DNA of 64,000 nt from Phycomyces nitens. Taxonomy: Eukaryota > Mucoromycota > Mucoromycetes > Mucorales > Phycomycetaceae. The notes beneath the pieces were generated by a model. That model worked only from the letters and a program-made list of their open reading frames with translations, was not told where the DNA came from and did not search any database. The stretch is taken from the NCBI GenBank assembly GCA_022702545.1, contig JAHRBC010000001.1, forward strand, positions 5,642,001-5,706,000. Direction: 5' to 3'. The position numbers and the translations under genes are program-made. This document shows, one piece after another, positions 46,738-59,235 of the stretch (its first letter is position 1; the number at the start of each line of letters is the position of its first letter).

Positions 46738-48578
46738 CTAGGCCTCATTCATGTAATAGGCTGCCCCATTGAGATCCACTCCATGGACATTGGGTGTCTT
46801 TTTTCGCTCCTCTCGCTTTTTGGCCCATGCCTTGATTATCATCAAAAATGCAACATATCCAAGGGTCATGGAACTCAGTGCAACACAACCATTCATCATA
46901 AACATAGAGTCAACCTCGTTACGGCGCAGCCAGGTCATGGTGCCAGAATTGGATGCCATAAATAGAATTGAGCCTGCAATTAGCAGGAAAGCGCCTACAG
47001 CTTCACTTGGAGGACGTGATGGGGTGGAATTGGTTGGAGGTGAGGTGTACATGGTGACATAGGTCACAAAACGGAAGACGGCTGCCATTGAGAGCAATAA
47101 TCCCCACATGTAGTGTACCTGTGTTGAATAAGCCGTGTCTTGGTGATGGTTTCCCATGGAGATGCCGGTCATCAACACGGTCAGAGCTGGAAAGGGATTC
47201 ATGGAGAATGTTTGTGTCTGTTCATGCTTGGGTTCGCTAAGAGGTGTGCCTTCGGTTCGATTCAACAGTCTACGGAGAGTACGGCTCTCGACAAGGATAC
47301 CAACAAGACCACACCACCACCACCTAACAGATGGATAAGTACATGGCTAGAGGATTAATTGTAACTTACATAAAAGCAAGACTAGCATGCTCAAGATCCT
47401 TGTGGGTCCAAGCAGAATTCTGTCCAAAGTGCTCCATCCAGGTATTCGTGATGCCGTATGTAAATATCAGACAGCATTCGATCATCTCAAAGCTGAATTT
47501 GCTTCCATTGTCCACACGGTTCCATGCCCAACCACGGTTTGCAAATGCACCAAGATAGCGACCAAAGGTGACAATGCCATAAAAGAAGAAAATTCCACCC
47601 TTGATCAAATGGGCAATGCAACCAAGCACAGACCAAGAGCGACACACACCATGGTAGACCACCAAACCTGACAGTGTCTGGACAAAGATAAGCACTGGAA
47701 ACACACGACCAAGGATCTGGTGCAAGTGACGGAAACATGTAGTAGTCAAGGGATTGTGGGCCAGAATCTTGCACACACGTTTGACGCTAGACGGGACCCG
47801 ATTGGTAAAATCCAAGCGATGGTACCAATGAGACTTGGTCTGAGGCTCGATATCAATGCTATCCAAAGGATCCTCCAAGGAATTATTATCGTCATCTTCG
47901 TCATCTTCGCCCTTTGTAGGTCTATAGCCATGGTCTTCATTGTGGTGCAGAGTGTCTGCAGATGAGGCCACACTGTGACGATCAGGGCGAGAGGACGAGG
48001 ACGAGGACGAGGATCTGACCAGGCGAACATTTTCGAGTTGATTGTACGACGCTGTGTTCATGCGACCGACTGCATTTGCAACCTTTCGTAGTACACCTAC
48101 GCTCATCTGAACAATCAGGAGTAGGAATAGAGACCAGCCCATGGAATGGTGTGAATTTCCAGAATAAAGATGAGGGGTTGTATGGCCGTATAATTTAGCA
48201 AAGAAGAACCCAAACATGGCCGTGATAAAGCATAATATCTGGGTGGGTAGATGGAGAGACGACCTTGCAATACCGAACATAATACCTGGTCTTGGATGTC
48301 AGAAAACACGGTATATTTAAAGATATATATATATATATATATCTGTATATATCTAGTTTACCTATAGGTAAGAATACCCAAAAGGCCAGGACCATGAAAA
48401 AGACGTGAAGGTAGAAATATCCTTTGTATTCAGGAAATAAGGCATAAGACATTGGTTCAGTGCCTGTGGAATTGAAGGCAGGCATTGGAGGGTCTTGGGT
48501 TCCATGGGAATGTTGAGCAGCTACTACTTGAGCCAAGAGTAGACTTGAGGCTGTCAGAATATATGAAAGCCGAGCCAT
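46738..48578 (-). CDS. YTP1: YTP1-like polytopic membrane protein
   Basis: Three exons on the minus strand: 48578-48362, 48285-47370 and 47323-46738, about 572 residues, starting at MARLSYIL. A signal peptide is followed by a short ectodomain (HSHGTQDPPMP), then about ten hydrophobic helices in two groups. A Ser/acidic cytosolic loop (SSSSSSSS, DDEDDDNN) separates them. His residues inside helices (SGNSHHSMGW, AHLIKGG, YHGVCRSW) resemble cytochrome b561-like bundles, and the pattern fits the fungal Ytp1-like (DUF2427/DUF2434) family. The function is unknown. Exon 3 begins with three Trp codons coming from a CCA repeat at the acceptor. Confidence 0.82.
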
Positions 48579-49688
48579 CTCCAAAGGAAGGTATACAAGT
48601 ACTAATAAAAGAGAAGATATTCCTTGTAATGATAATAATCAGAAGAAGAAGAAGATGGGTGCCCTTTATATATATCTTTTTTTTCTTAAAAAAAATATTT
48701 TTTTCTTGTGGAGCAAGACTTTCCTTTTTCTTCCTCTTTTTTAGCGGTTCTATATTTCCGACATAACAAAACATCATGTCATACTAGTCTATCAGTCGAC
48801 TGAAACATCAATTGTCTATGAGTGGACCTTATCTTGGCTAATATAGACACTTTATATTAAAATATAGAGCCAATTGAGCATAATTTTTCGCCTGCTTTGA
48901 ATAAAATTTGCCTTTTTCTGTTTACCAAGATTTGTAAAATAGAATAGCTTATATAAAATAATTCGGGTAAACTGGAGTAAATTATTCCACCACAACCTCC
49001 GTCCATCTTTCTTGTGGACAATTCATTGTTCCGTTTTGCAGAGGGCGATCTCTTTCTAGTTTACTGATATTTTGACGCGGCCAGTTTATGCAATTGAACT
49101 GATGGAATGACGCAAGTTATATCAGTTATACAGGCTCATACCATCTTAGTGGAGGTGGAGTCAGAATTACTTGCATAATTCATCATTGCCAAGGCAACAT
49201 GTATTTTTTTTATGTTTCAATATCTATCACAGTAGCTTGGCAGTTCTTTTTGTGCAACAGATCATACACACAAGAAGATCACAATTAGAAATAATCTGCT
49301 TTTTTTGTATTAAAATTGAAATTGAAATTGAGTTGCTACGCATTCTAGGGTCCTTGGCAGGGGAATATAGAGATAAGCAGGCCTAACCAGACATATATGC
49401 TACTTTCAAAAGAGGTATATGTCATTACAGTATCGTACGCTCTTCAGGGGTCTATCGGACCATCGATTTCCCGCCAAGGATACTAAAACAGAGACGGATA
49501 AATATATGGTGTCAAGCAGTCAAGGATGTCAAGAAGACCGTCAGGAATCGGACATGATACAAGTATAAATTCTATTGTGTTCCATAGCGAACATAAGAGT
49601 TCAACCATGTAACATTCAATCGGATAAACTGTGATGGTCTTGGACATCGGCAATAAATTATCTTGTTTGGATTTTATAAGTTTTTTTT
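48579..49688. other. spacer between YTP1-like and PEX10 genes
   Basis: AT-rich upstream region of the YTP1-like gene. It contains a T/A palindromic stretch (about 48680-48715) and an X-box-like palindrome at 49185-49198. No gene is supported. Confidence 0.55.
49185..49198. promoter_or_regulatory. X-box-like palindrome (RFX site candidate)
   Basis: ATTGCCAAGGCAAC is an almost perfect match to the RFX-family X-box (GTTGCC-NN-GGCAAC) on the complementary strand. It lies about 600 bp upstream of the YTP1-like start codon. Function inferred only. Confidence 0.35.
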
Positions 49689-50903
49689 TCAAAAATTGGA
49701 AAGACGTATCAAGTGGGATATATTGACATTGCTGCGGCAAAGCGGGCACTCGGGCTAATGTCACATACAAAATGTTTAGTAATCAACCTTTGTGCCCTTC
49801 TTCATCTCACTTACCTTGTTCTCGCACCATTCAACAACACACGACCAGCAGAACAAGTGACCACAAGGTGTTGCAGTTGTGCTATTGCGAGGTTCTAGAC
49901 ACAAAGCGCATTTCTGATTCTCCATGGGAACGGTCTCTTCGTTCTCAAATTTATCCATAAAATCAAAATCATCCTCTTCCACCTTTACCGAATCAACAAC
50001 CTGCTCCCTTTCTTCCTTTAGGCGTGCCGACCGTTTACGGACTGCCAGAACGGTCTGGATAGCAAGCTGGAGCACAATAAGAATGCCCAGGACTTCATAT
50101 CCCATTCGCTCCTCATGGACTCCCAATTGGCGCGTAAAGATCTATATGGTCCACATAAGCCAATCCGCACGAGTCAAAAAAAGAAAGAAAGAAAAAGAAA
50201 CCTACATAACGAATGCCAGTCAATCGTTTGGAGAAGCTATAATATGCTCCAAAAAAGTAAAACAAGGCAAGATGAAGAGGCTGGATGTTCTTTGAGAATA
50301 TTTCTTGCAGAGATGGTATGTGCTCAACCATCCGAGCAAGATGTTGCTTCCATGGCCTGTCTTCTTTTGGCTGGCCACGTCGTTTTTGTTTCTTTAGGTG
50401 CGTAACTGTACGTTGATAGAGATATGGCAGGATAGAATATGAAAACACAAGACATGCCCTACGCTGCTTAAAATGTCAGGACCCTTTCTTGTCTAATCTT
50501 TAGTATAGCCATCTTTACCAATGGTCCAGGAAAGGTGTCTGTAGGTCCAACCTGGACAAGATCACAATATTCTTCTCCTAATGTCTGGGTGCCTATTGAC
50601 ATGTCAGCTCAATCAAGGCATTGCTGTGGTCTCACCAAGTAGAGTAGTGAGGCCATGGTAACTAAAGTCTGCAAGTGCATTAATCTCCTTTTGCCACTGG
50701 TGTTGGATTCTTGAACCAAAGAACTGCTGGCATGCAGACTTCATTTGATCTTGCAAGATTGTCTGGTAATAGACATCCTTTTGGTTTGCCCGAACTAATC
50801 ATACAATGTTTAAAAAACCACTCCATCGTAACGTAAGCGTTGACTTGCTTATATCAGGCTGTGCTCCTCGAGGGAAATCCATCGGTAAGTTAGGGCTTGC
50901 CAT
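49689..50903 (-). CDS. PEX10: peroxisome biogenesis RING protein PEX10
   Basis: Six exons on the minus strand: 50903-50849, 50794-50636, 50592-50519, 50466-50206, 50141-49815 and 49754-49689, about 313 residues. The N-terminal PDIIRANQKDVYYQ motif is a PEX10 hallmark. It forms only if the first intron uses a GC donor (A|GCAAGT at 50848-50847). It is followed by GLTTLLGTQTLGEEYCDLVQV, two to three membrane segments and a C-terminal C3HC4 RING (CALCLEPRNSTTATPCGHLFCWSC ... CPLCR). PEX10 is part of the peroxisomal ubiquitin-ligase complex with PEX2 and PEX12 that recycles PEX5. Confidence 0.9.
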
Positions 50904-51522
50904 TAAAAGTACATTAAGAAAAAAGTGTGTGCGGAAGTTTGACTATTTGTCACTTGTGGGGAACATTCTCACGTGAATCTGACTGTTTCAAAATACTTGA
51001 GAATATTTTTTTATAATAATGGATTGCTCGTAAATGTCAATTTTATGAATAAATAACTGAAAGTAGTAATTTATGCTATTTAATAAAATGTAATTGATGG
51101 TTGTCTAGAGACAAATGCATAATTGATTTAGTACAAAAAGTAAAAAGGACAAGGTGCTTCTGGGGCGATATTCTGTAAAAAAAAAAAAAAAAAAGTGTCG
51201 GGGTCCATATATCTATTAGATATTTACAACCAGACACGGATGTATAATGTCTCCGATAGAATTATGAAAATTGAAGAAACTGTGGTAATCATCTCAAAGC
51301 AAGATCTGTCCTTTGTACACATTACTTTTATTTTTATTTTGTCTTTATGATTATCGAGAATATCTTTTACAAAAACATATATATATGAGTATCTACAACT
51401 AGAACAAAATATGAAGTATTTTTGGCATTTTTAAGATCCAGCTTAATCATAGACCCGTAGAAATTGATAGTTTCTACAAGATATATTCACCTCTATTTTA
51501 TTATTTTTAATTTAATTGAAAA
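50904..51522. other. spacer upstream of PEX10
   Basis: AT-rich with a poly(A) run of about 17 at 51178-51194. It serves as PEX10 promoter and 3' flank of the bZIP gene. Nothing else is recognised. Confidence 0.6.
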
Positions 51523-52351
51523 CTAGTCGCTTGACTTGGTATCCTTCTCAGTCAAAAGGCCTCGAAGCCACTTGACTTCAAGCTCAAGTTCATTTACTCG
51601 TTCTTGAAGAGCATCGGATTTAGTGGTCATTTCACGAACAGTCTGTTCCATGGCTTGTTCTCGCTGCTTCTTCTTGATACGGAATCTTGCGGATGCAGCA
51701 GTGTTTCGGCGTCTCTTGTCTTCGTCTGCTGCTTGGAACTCCTCCTCTACTTCATCTGAAGCACGCTTCAATGTTGTGGTTGGGACAGTAGATTTCTTGC
51801 GCTGTTTTGGTTGAGGCTGTACGAGTGGTGCGGAGGACACAAGGGATTGACTCAGAAGATTAACCAATTGTGTAGCATCCATGGCCGGTGGCTTGGGAAG
51901 AAGCAGCTGGCGAGTAGGAGTGGCGATAGGTGCCTCTGCGACAGGTGCAATTGTTCGAGGCACAGGTCGCTGAGTTTGCTTTTCTTGTTGCTGCTTCTGC
52001 TGCTGCTGTGGGAGCTCATAGTCGAGATAGTTGACAAGGTTTTCATAGGTGATAGGATCCAACTCGGATTCAAACTGAGGGAGAAAGTTGGTCTGGGTGA
52101 TAGATGGAGAGGCAACTGGGCAGGTCTTGTCGTCTTCAAAGATACCAGAGCCAGGCTTTACATCGAATGTGAATTGGGCATTTGTCTATATCCAAATATT
52201 AGTGCCTGGGTCTCTTTAGCTAAGAGAGTCTTGTGTTTACCCAAAGGTCTAGCTCATCTGCAGCATCTTGTTCTGTCTTGTGTTGTTCTGTTGGGGTGTC
52301 GAACACGAGAGAATCGAGTGGTGACATGAAGTTTGAATATGGAAAGGACAT
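51523..52351 (-). CDS. bZIP transcription factor (CYS-3/MetR/Met4-like)
   Basis: Two exons on the minus strand, 52351-52241 and 52185-51523, about 257 residues. The N-terminal half is acidic and Gln/Pro-rich with a poly-Gln stretch, consistent with an activation domain. The C-terminal basic region KRRRNTAASARFRIKKKQRE, followed by a leucine zipper of about four heptads (EQTVREMTTKSDALQERVNELELEVKWLRGLL), matches the CYS-3/MetR group, which controls sulfur assimilation in ascomycetes. The target pathway here is inferred from the basic region only. The long leader region upstream has no uORF that I can support. Confidence 0.87.
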
Positions 52352-54308
52352 TATTTGCAGGCAATTAAATTAAATAAAATAGAGTGAAAAATTGAAAAGA
52401 AAAAGATGTCAGGGCCTATAAATGAATAACGAAAAAAAAAGGGGGGGCTTTGATTACAGGTTCGTCCTGTCTAGATTAGGCCATTTTTAACTCCAGTCGG
52501 AATTTTTCCATGCAAAACAAGCCTATACACTTGTTTTCACCTTTTTTTAATTCCTCAATCTTTATAACCAATGTACAACTGTAATGCCACAAGAGAATGA
52601 AGAATCCCCAAAGATTTATTAAAGGCCACTAGGCTGTTGAGAATAATTTGTAATTAAATACAAGGAATCAACCATTTTGAGATTCCTGAAAAGAATCCCC
52701 AATCAACTATAGGCCATGCAGTTTTAAAAATTCAATAGAGAATCTACAAAGACAAGACATTAAAGATAAAATATTACAATCATTGCATTGTATAAAGCTC
52801 TCTGTTTGATCTGGGTGAATGGAATCAGCCAATTTTACGCGTGATATCGAGTTTTATAAAATAAAATAAAAATGGGGGGTTTTTTTTATAGCTTGAAAGA
52901 TCATTATTTGACCTTTCCACATAGTCTCTTTTTGATAAAGACACTATAGACTCGCATACTGTAAAAAGGGCAAACTAGTAGTGCAAAAGATACCAATATT
53001 ACAGCATTGACACGACCAACAAATATTCCGAATCTGAATCTAACTGAGAGTATTTGAAGCCATTTTGGAAATATGGTCAGATAAAAAAAAAAGAAGAAGA
53101 GGTCCTCTGCCTAGTACCCTGTCCCGGTTGGAGACTGATTCAATGAAAAGAGAGGATAAATACTTTTCTCAAGACTTGAAAGTATTGGATGAATATCAAA
53201 AGAAATACTTGTGGCTATATACGTCGGTAATTCGTATGAATTATATTAAAGTCACCTCGAGTTTTCTCTTTCTAATCTAGCACACCTTAATAACACTTTT
53301 GTATCTATTAGACGTTAAAAGTAAAATACTTCTTTAATCTTTTCGGAATTAAAAGTACTACATTCTAGAAGGAGTCTATATAATTATTCACAAAAGTATA
53401 GAGGGCCAATGAGACGGCTCTGTGTTCCATAATCATATTTATCAATTAGCCGCAAGTTTTTTTTTAGTCTATATTTTCGTACATGGTTGTCCGATCAGAC
53501 GGCTTCAATAAACATACCTATGCTTTGGCCACTTATAGATCAAAATAAAAGGTTCTGTGTAGCTTTAGCTGAGTTTGGCTGTTGGATCTTCTATATATTT
53601 TATTCATGTGCCCAAGGGTTACTTTTGATTAATAATACACCCAGTATAGAAATATGTTCAGCATAACTTTTTCATGACCATAATAATCATTATTACCAGG
53701 GAATGATTAAATGTTACACTTGAAATCAAGTAAAACTTTTACAGCCTGTACCCAATGGTCAACCCTGCCATCTTGTGTGTACATGTAGGATGCTAGTACC
53801 TTTGTATTAGAGAGCTAATATTGATGTCATTATGGCCCGTCTCTTGGGTCAAGTCAACACTAGCCTTTCATTAGATAAAGTCTTGCCGTGCTTGGCCCTG
53901 TCCAGAAAGATGTTTTCTATCACTTTTGATTCCCGTGTCAAGAGAAAAAGAAAAATAAAGGTATTTGGCTGGTTAGTGTACTACCGACCGCTGGAACTGC
54001 TGTTGAAAATACCGAGTGCAAGTATTCTGCAGCAAAGATAAATATTGTTCTTTTTCTCGAAATATCTGAGTTGATTTGTCATCTTGACCTAGTTACCTTT
54101 TTTGGATTAATTCACCGACAGAATAGACTTCATTAAAGCTTGGTACGCAAACCTTTAGAAATTCAATCCAAGACTTGACAGGATTTAAGTTCAGACACAA
54201 CAGCAAAGACAAGGGTGTTTAATCACACAGATCGAGCGTCCCTTGGCTTCTAACACTTTCAAATGGAATATATCCAGCAATACTTTTTTTTGTATTTTAT
54301 AATAATAA

Positions 54309-54476
54309 CTGTCTAATTTATGTCATGCTTGTAATTTGATAAGATTTAAACAATCCATCATTAGATACACTATCTTTAAATGTCCAAACTGTCAAAATCC
54401 ATTCAGGCATAATGTTGAAAGGAATCATAAGCTTTGCAGAATCTTGTTACGCAGAATTAGCATGTGGGAGCATTAA
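54309..54476 (+). pseudogene. zinc-ribbon fragment, possible TnpB/Fanzor-type relic
   Basis: A 55-codon frame bounded by stops reads NLCHACNLIRFKQ, then IFKCPNCQNPFRHNVERNHK, then LCRILLRRISMWEH. Two CxxC pairs followed by F-x-[H/R]-[N/D]-V resemble the C-terminal zinc ribbon and last RuvC motif of OrfB/TnpB/Fanzor proteins, where a W/F-x-R-D-x-N segment follows the second CxxC. Here the key Asp would be Asn. The match is short and from pattern memory only. There is no intact upstream nuclease domain. Confidence 0.25.
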
Positions 54477-54562
54477 GAGATAATTTTTCTGTACTCTTTC
54501 ATACGTTTAATCGATCGGATTTTCACCTCAAGGTCTTGAAACAATCTGTAATTTTTTTGTCG

Positions 54563-54589
54563 TGCCAAGGATGACACATGTATCCTTGG
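54563..54589. repeat. short hairpin containing an X-box-like half
   Basis: GCCAAGGAT and ATCCTTGGC form 9-bp inverted arms separated by 9 nt. The right arm extends to GTATCCTTGGCAAC (54580-54593), similar to an RFX X-box. Confidence 0.4.
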
Positions 54590-57500
54590 CAACCAAACAT
54601 AGCAGTATAATATTTTATTTTGCTCGTATTACTCCTTATCTCTTAAGATTAGTAATACTGCCTACTATGAAATCCTTGAAAGGCAAGTAACGTTCCGGTC
54701 TCCATTTTTCCCACAATGTTAGCTAATATCAATTTACTTTTAGCTTGGAGAAAATAAGCGTGAGCTTGGATCAGATTATGATACAATATGATACAATATG
54801 GTCCACGTTTCTATTTAGCAAGTCGAGAATTTCTTATCTGAAAAGTAAAGATCTATACTTAGCAAGCAATACTTGTTTCCTACCTAATATCAGTTCATTT
54901 TTCATAATAAATAAACGTAAAATACAGAGAATTTGGTTTTTTATGGATAACATATTAGAAAAAGATATATATATATATTATTACATGACAGTGGAAATAC
55001 AGTGAATACTAGCTAATCAAATATCGATAATTTAAAGAGTGAAACAAATATTCAGAGTATATGCCGGTCTCTAGACCAGGTACTGCTTGGGCTAACTCGG
55101 CTGTTTCTAGACCATTTTTTTTTCAGACGTAAAATGTAGTTTGCTGGTCCGCACCATCCTCATTTACATGTTATTCTATTCCAAGGTTCTGAAAGCTATT
55201 TTTAATTCTGTTCAACTGAAAACATTCAAAGGGGGCATGAACCTCTCATACTATGGTTGCTGATTTTAGTCCAACAAACTAAATACGTTTAATGTTTTTT
55301 TTTAAAGCAAAATATTTGGCTTGGCAAACAGGATTTAATGAAGTTGATTGTATAAAGAAAGACGGTCTAATAGAAACATTAAACTCTGTTATTTTTGGAA
55401 TAAAAGAATCGCATCATCTTACAAGAAGCCTGTACCTTTGTATTAAGAAGGGCAGTGGACATGATGTCTGCAATGGGTTTACGTCTTTTGAATGACTCGG
55501 CAATATTTCTTGCTCACTTAATTGATCAAATTACTACTGTGACTAGTAGATAACTTTCAATATTGATACTTGCAAAGAAAAAAAAGGCAGTCTAAAAGTC
55601 GAGCAATCCTTCAAGCTCGTACTAGTCATGATTTACCGTATCAGTAAAGCTGACCGCAATTGTAATTACAAACCATCACTAGAACTTATATGTCAGATCA
55701 AGTTTTTATTAAAGTGTATGTGTTCTCGATCAAACCGTGTTTGTTATCGAGGAAGCTGACCCCAATCAGAGGCTAATATAACCGGAATTGCAGAGTCTTT
55801 TTCCGAATGTTAAGGATCAGGGAACCAAGGAACAAACAGGGAATCCCTACAAGGCATTTCAATAGATGAAAATGAATCGCTTTTTGTTGTCAGCAACTTT
55901 TTAGAGTGCGATGGACGAAAAGCATAGTGGAAAGATCAAAGACCAGAAAAACTGCCATTGGAAAGGTGATAGGCATACAGCTAGTGGCAGGGGTGTGGGT
56001 CTAGAGGTGGCCATAAAAGCCAAAATGAGTGTCTGGAAATGTAAGTTGTCCAACAGAACAGACATAAGATAAAAAAAAACATATTAGCTGTCATGGAGAT
56101 TGACTTAGAGTCGAGAAAAGTGTTACAATCGATAAAAAAGGATCCACGATATTGTTGCCAAGACTTAACAATCTATCCCAGATGGTGGGACTATGGAGGA
56201 TGACAATAGACTGCAAATAAGAAGAATAATAATAAAAAAAAACACGGAGAGCAGGAGGGGTATCGAAATTATACAAGACAGGATAATAGAGAAGATCAAA
56301 GCTAGAAACATGAGTTGCATTTGCAAGGATAGCTCAATTATCTTTAAGAAAAGTGGTTGATCTGCATCAATATGTCCATAGAAAACTGCTAGTATAAAAT
56401 TCAGTATATATGGTTTGAGATAAGGATGTAGAGCGATTGTGTCAGAGGATCCCTGCTACAGGAAGTGGATAATGTCTGACGACGAGTAAAATCTGGTATT
56501 TTTGTCAGGTCGTTGTAATTGAGGGGTTGGAATGCTGACATTAAGGACAAGGGTCTATATAATTATTTGGTCAATAGTACTAACCTCTGGAGGGTCAATT
56601 GATTGTGAAGCGCCAGCCTTTGAGTGAGTGGAAACAGTTTTCTCGATTTCTGCTTGTGGTGCCTTACCTTTACAGAACAGTTCAAGGTTCTTGAAGAATT
56701 ATCCATATTTCTGTAAGGACAGGAGGAGAGACTTGTGTGTCAACACAAGAAATCTTGGCATCAAGTTTAGAATTATTAGGTATCTGTTTTGGAAGCCGAT
56801 TTTTGAGACTGCAATTCGATGTGTTCTTATTACAGTACAATTGCTTGCCTTTATCAAATATAAAATAATATACTTTGCCAAGGTTACCAACAAGAGTCTT
56901 AGTAATCAACTTGACCTGACACCAAACGTAAAATAAAGACAAGGGTAGAGACTGGGCATTTGTCATATACACTGCGCTGTCTTTATTGTCTGTATTGAGT
57001 GACCATACTTGTCACTTTCTTCTTCTATAATCAGAAATGACGTGCTAATGTACACCACCCAATTGAGCGTGCTATGATAAACACAGAAAACATATAGTGC
57101 CAACCTGATTGATCGCCTGGGGAATGTATCACAAAAAACTAAAAGCTAAATATGTTTCTAAAGGTTGCTCAAAACCATGATTGACAGAAAGAATATGACG
57201 AATACCGGGTAAAAAGCAAGAATTAAGAAATATTAAAATTTTCCTCTGATCCCGACAAAAAATGAGGAATGAATAAAGAAAAAGGCTTATAATATGGCTT
57301 CTTTAATATTTTTACTAGACTGTACTTTTTATTTTCTAGTTCTCGATACTCTATAAAGTCCAAACATATTTGCAGCATATTTACCCACAGGAGCACGTAC
57401 CACAAGATCATGATGTTCCACACATGTTCCTTTATAGGGCTCAAAGTATACCAAAGTTGATGGCGTTCAAAGAGCTGAGCAAACTAAATCAAGAGGACAA

Positions 57501-59235
57501 CTAGTTTTAATACCTGCTGGTTCGCAAGGCCTTGAATTATCATTACCGAGCTTTATTAATATATCAGCAGAAGCATATATAAATATTTGTCAAGCAAAAA
57601 AAAAGTATTGTAGTATATACATATATTCATCAATGACTCATACAAAAAAGCTAGTATACAACTGCATAATTTAAAAATAACAAGGTAATACATTAATACA
57701 AAGATGTTGGAAGCATAAAGTACTCTGAGTCATATCTCTTGCAGTCCTTCTATTCTCTCAATAATAGATTCCGTTGAACCGAGTAAGGACTAATTGTCAG
57801 TTCATTCAACCACTTGAATAAGATATTATTCAGTATTCAAGATCACTAATACCCAGAATACCACCCCCCCAAAAATCAAGAAAGTAGAGATGATGAGGAG
57901 ACTTTTAATTACAACCTTTCATTTGTATATGCAGTTCCATAGTTTCAGCTTGGCCTTCATATGTTCCATCTTGCTCAGTTAAAAGCAGTATCGCCTGATC
58001 CACTACAAGAAGAGCCTTCTTTGGGATTACCTTGAATATATACATGTCATCCAGACCATTTGAGAAATTCTATTAGTGTAATATTATTTCAAAACCAATG
58101 TTTCTTATGTACTCTTTATAACCCCTTTGTTTCATTGTATTCTAAACCTCTTTTTCTATATTCTCTTGATATTTAAAGATTATATCTTTTAAATAAAGAT
58201 CCCTTGAACATTGTTATTGGTCTGCAACCTTTGTATTTTGCAGAAAGTGTACTTTGTTCCAAATTACAGCCTCCGTAATCTCAAATGTTTGATCAGCTGT
58301 ATTTTACATGGTTTGAGATAGAGTCGCCTTTAGTTTTGTTTCATCAATGAGACTTGTATTGGGTAAGCAGATAAAATGATATTGGAAAAAAAACAACTAG
58401 GTAACCAAAGCAATCGTGGTTCCTTTGACTTACAAACAACGGCTTCTTGGGCCAAATAGAATGATATAAAGTAAAAGTTAATCACTAATTATAAAATTGT
58501 GAATGATGACAGAAGAAGTTCCAATGTGCTGTTTTGTAAATCAATAGTCATTGTGCCATTGTCCATCCAAGAAGTGTTTGTGGCTTGGTATTCTCTCGTT
58601 GATTACTTTTACCTTGCTGATGGACCAGGTATATCGATGTTGGTTTTACCAACCAATATCAAAGAATGTATTATTGTTTATTCTAAAAAAGCACTTTTGA
58701 AAACCATTTCTGATATCAATAACAGTAGAGTTGATCAAATTCAAGACGATTTTGCATGGTTTAACCATTTGAACATTATAAACCATTAAACAATCTGACT
58801 GAATTTTATAAGAGAGCCTTTAGAGAGGTTTAGGAAAGTATACTCTTTTGGACTCGTAAGAGCTTGGTGTGAGGAAATTGTAGATTGCTTTAAAGCTCTT
58901 GTTTGGGTTAGTGCAGTAATAAAAACACTAGATCGTTTGACTTTATTAGTGGTTCTACTAATACCGCTACTGGCTTACTATTATTATTTTCATTATTTGT
59001 TTTTAAAAAATCGCCTCTTTTTAGATGCGAATCTCGAGAGTCGACTTTATATCTTGCTGAAATAGATGCTAGGAAAGGAAACAAATGCCGTTTCAAAAAA
59101 TTCCTATTTTGTTTCAAAAATTGTAGAAATATTTGTGTAGTACCAAATTGTGCGGCTGGCATGACTCTGAGTTCAAACACCATTTGAAGTCTACAGTGCA
59201 CAGACGCCTTTCTTTCATTTACACCTTTCTCATCA

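Larger units (their letters stand above)
52352..59235. other. 6.9-kb gene-poor AT-rich region with decayed coding fragments
   Basis: No intact conserved gene was found. The stretch is rich in short T, A and TA tracts. Protein-like fragments without clean gene structure are seen at 53832-54041, 54309-54476 (two CxxC pairs and a Cys/His tail), 55292-55495, 58499-58789 and 58911-59188 (Cys-rich, start-less). They look like eroded genes or transposon remains. A short hairpin with 9-bp arms lies at 54563-54589. Confidence 0.55.

Noticed and set aside
49171..49386. 71-codon ORF in the YTP1-PEX10 spacer
   Set aside because: AT-rich, hydrophobic random sequence; no homology pattern.
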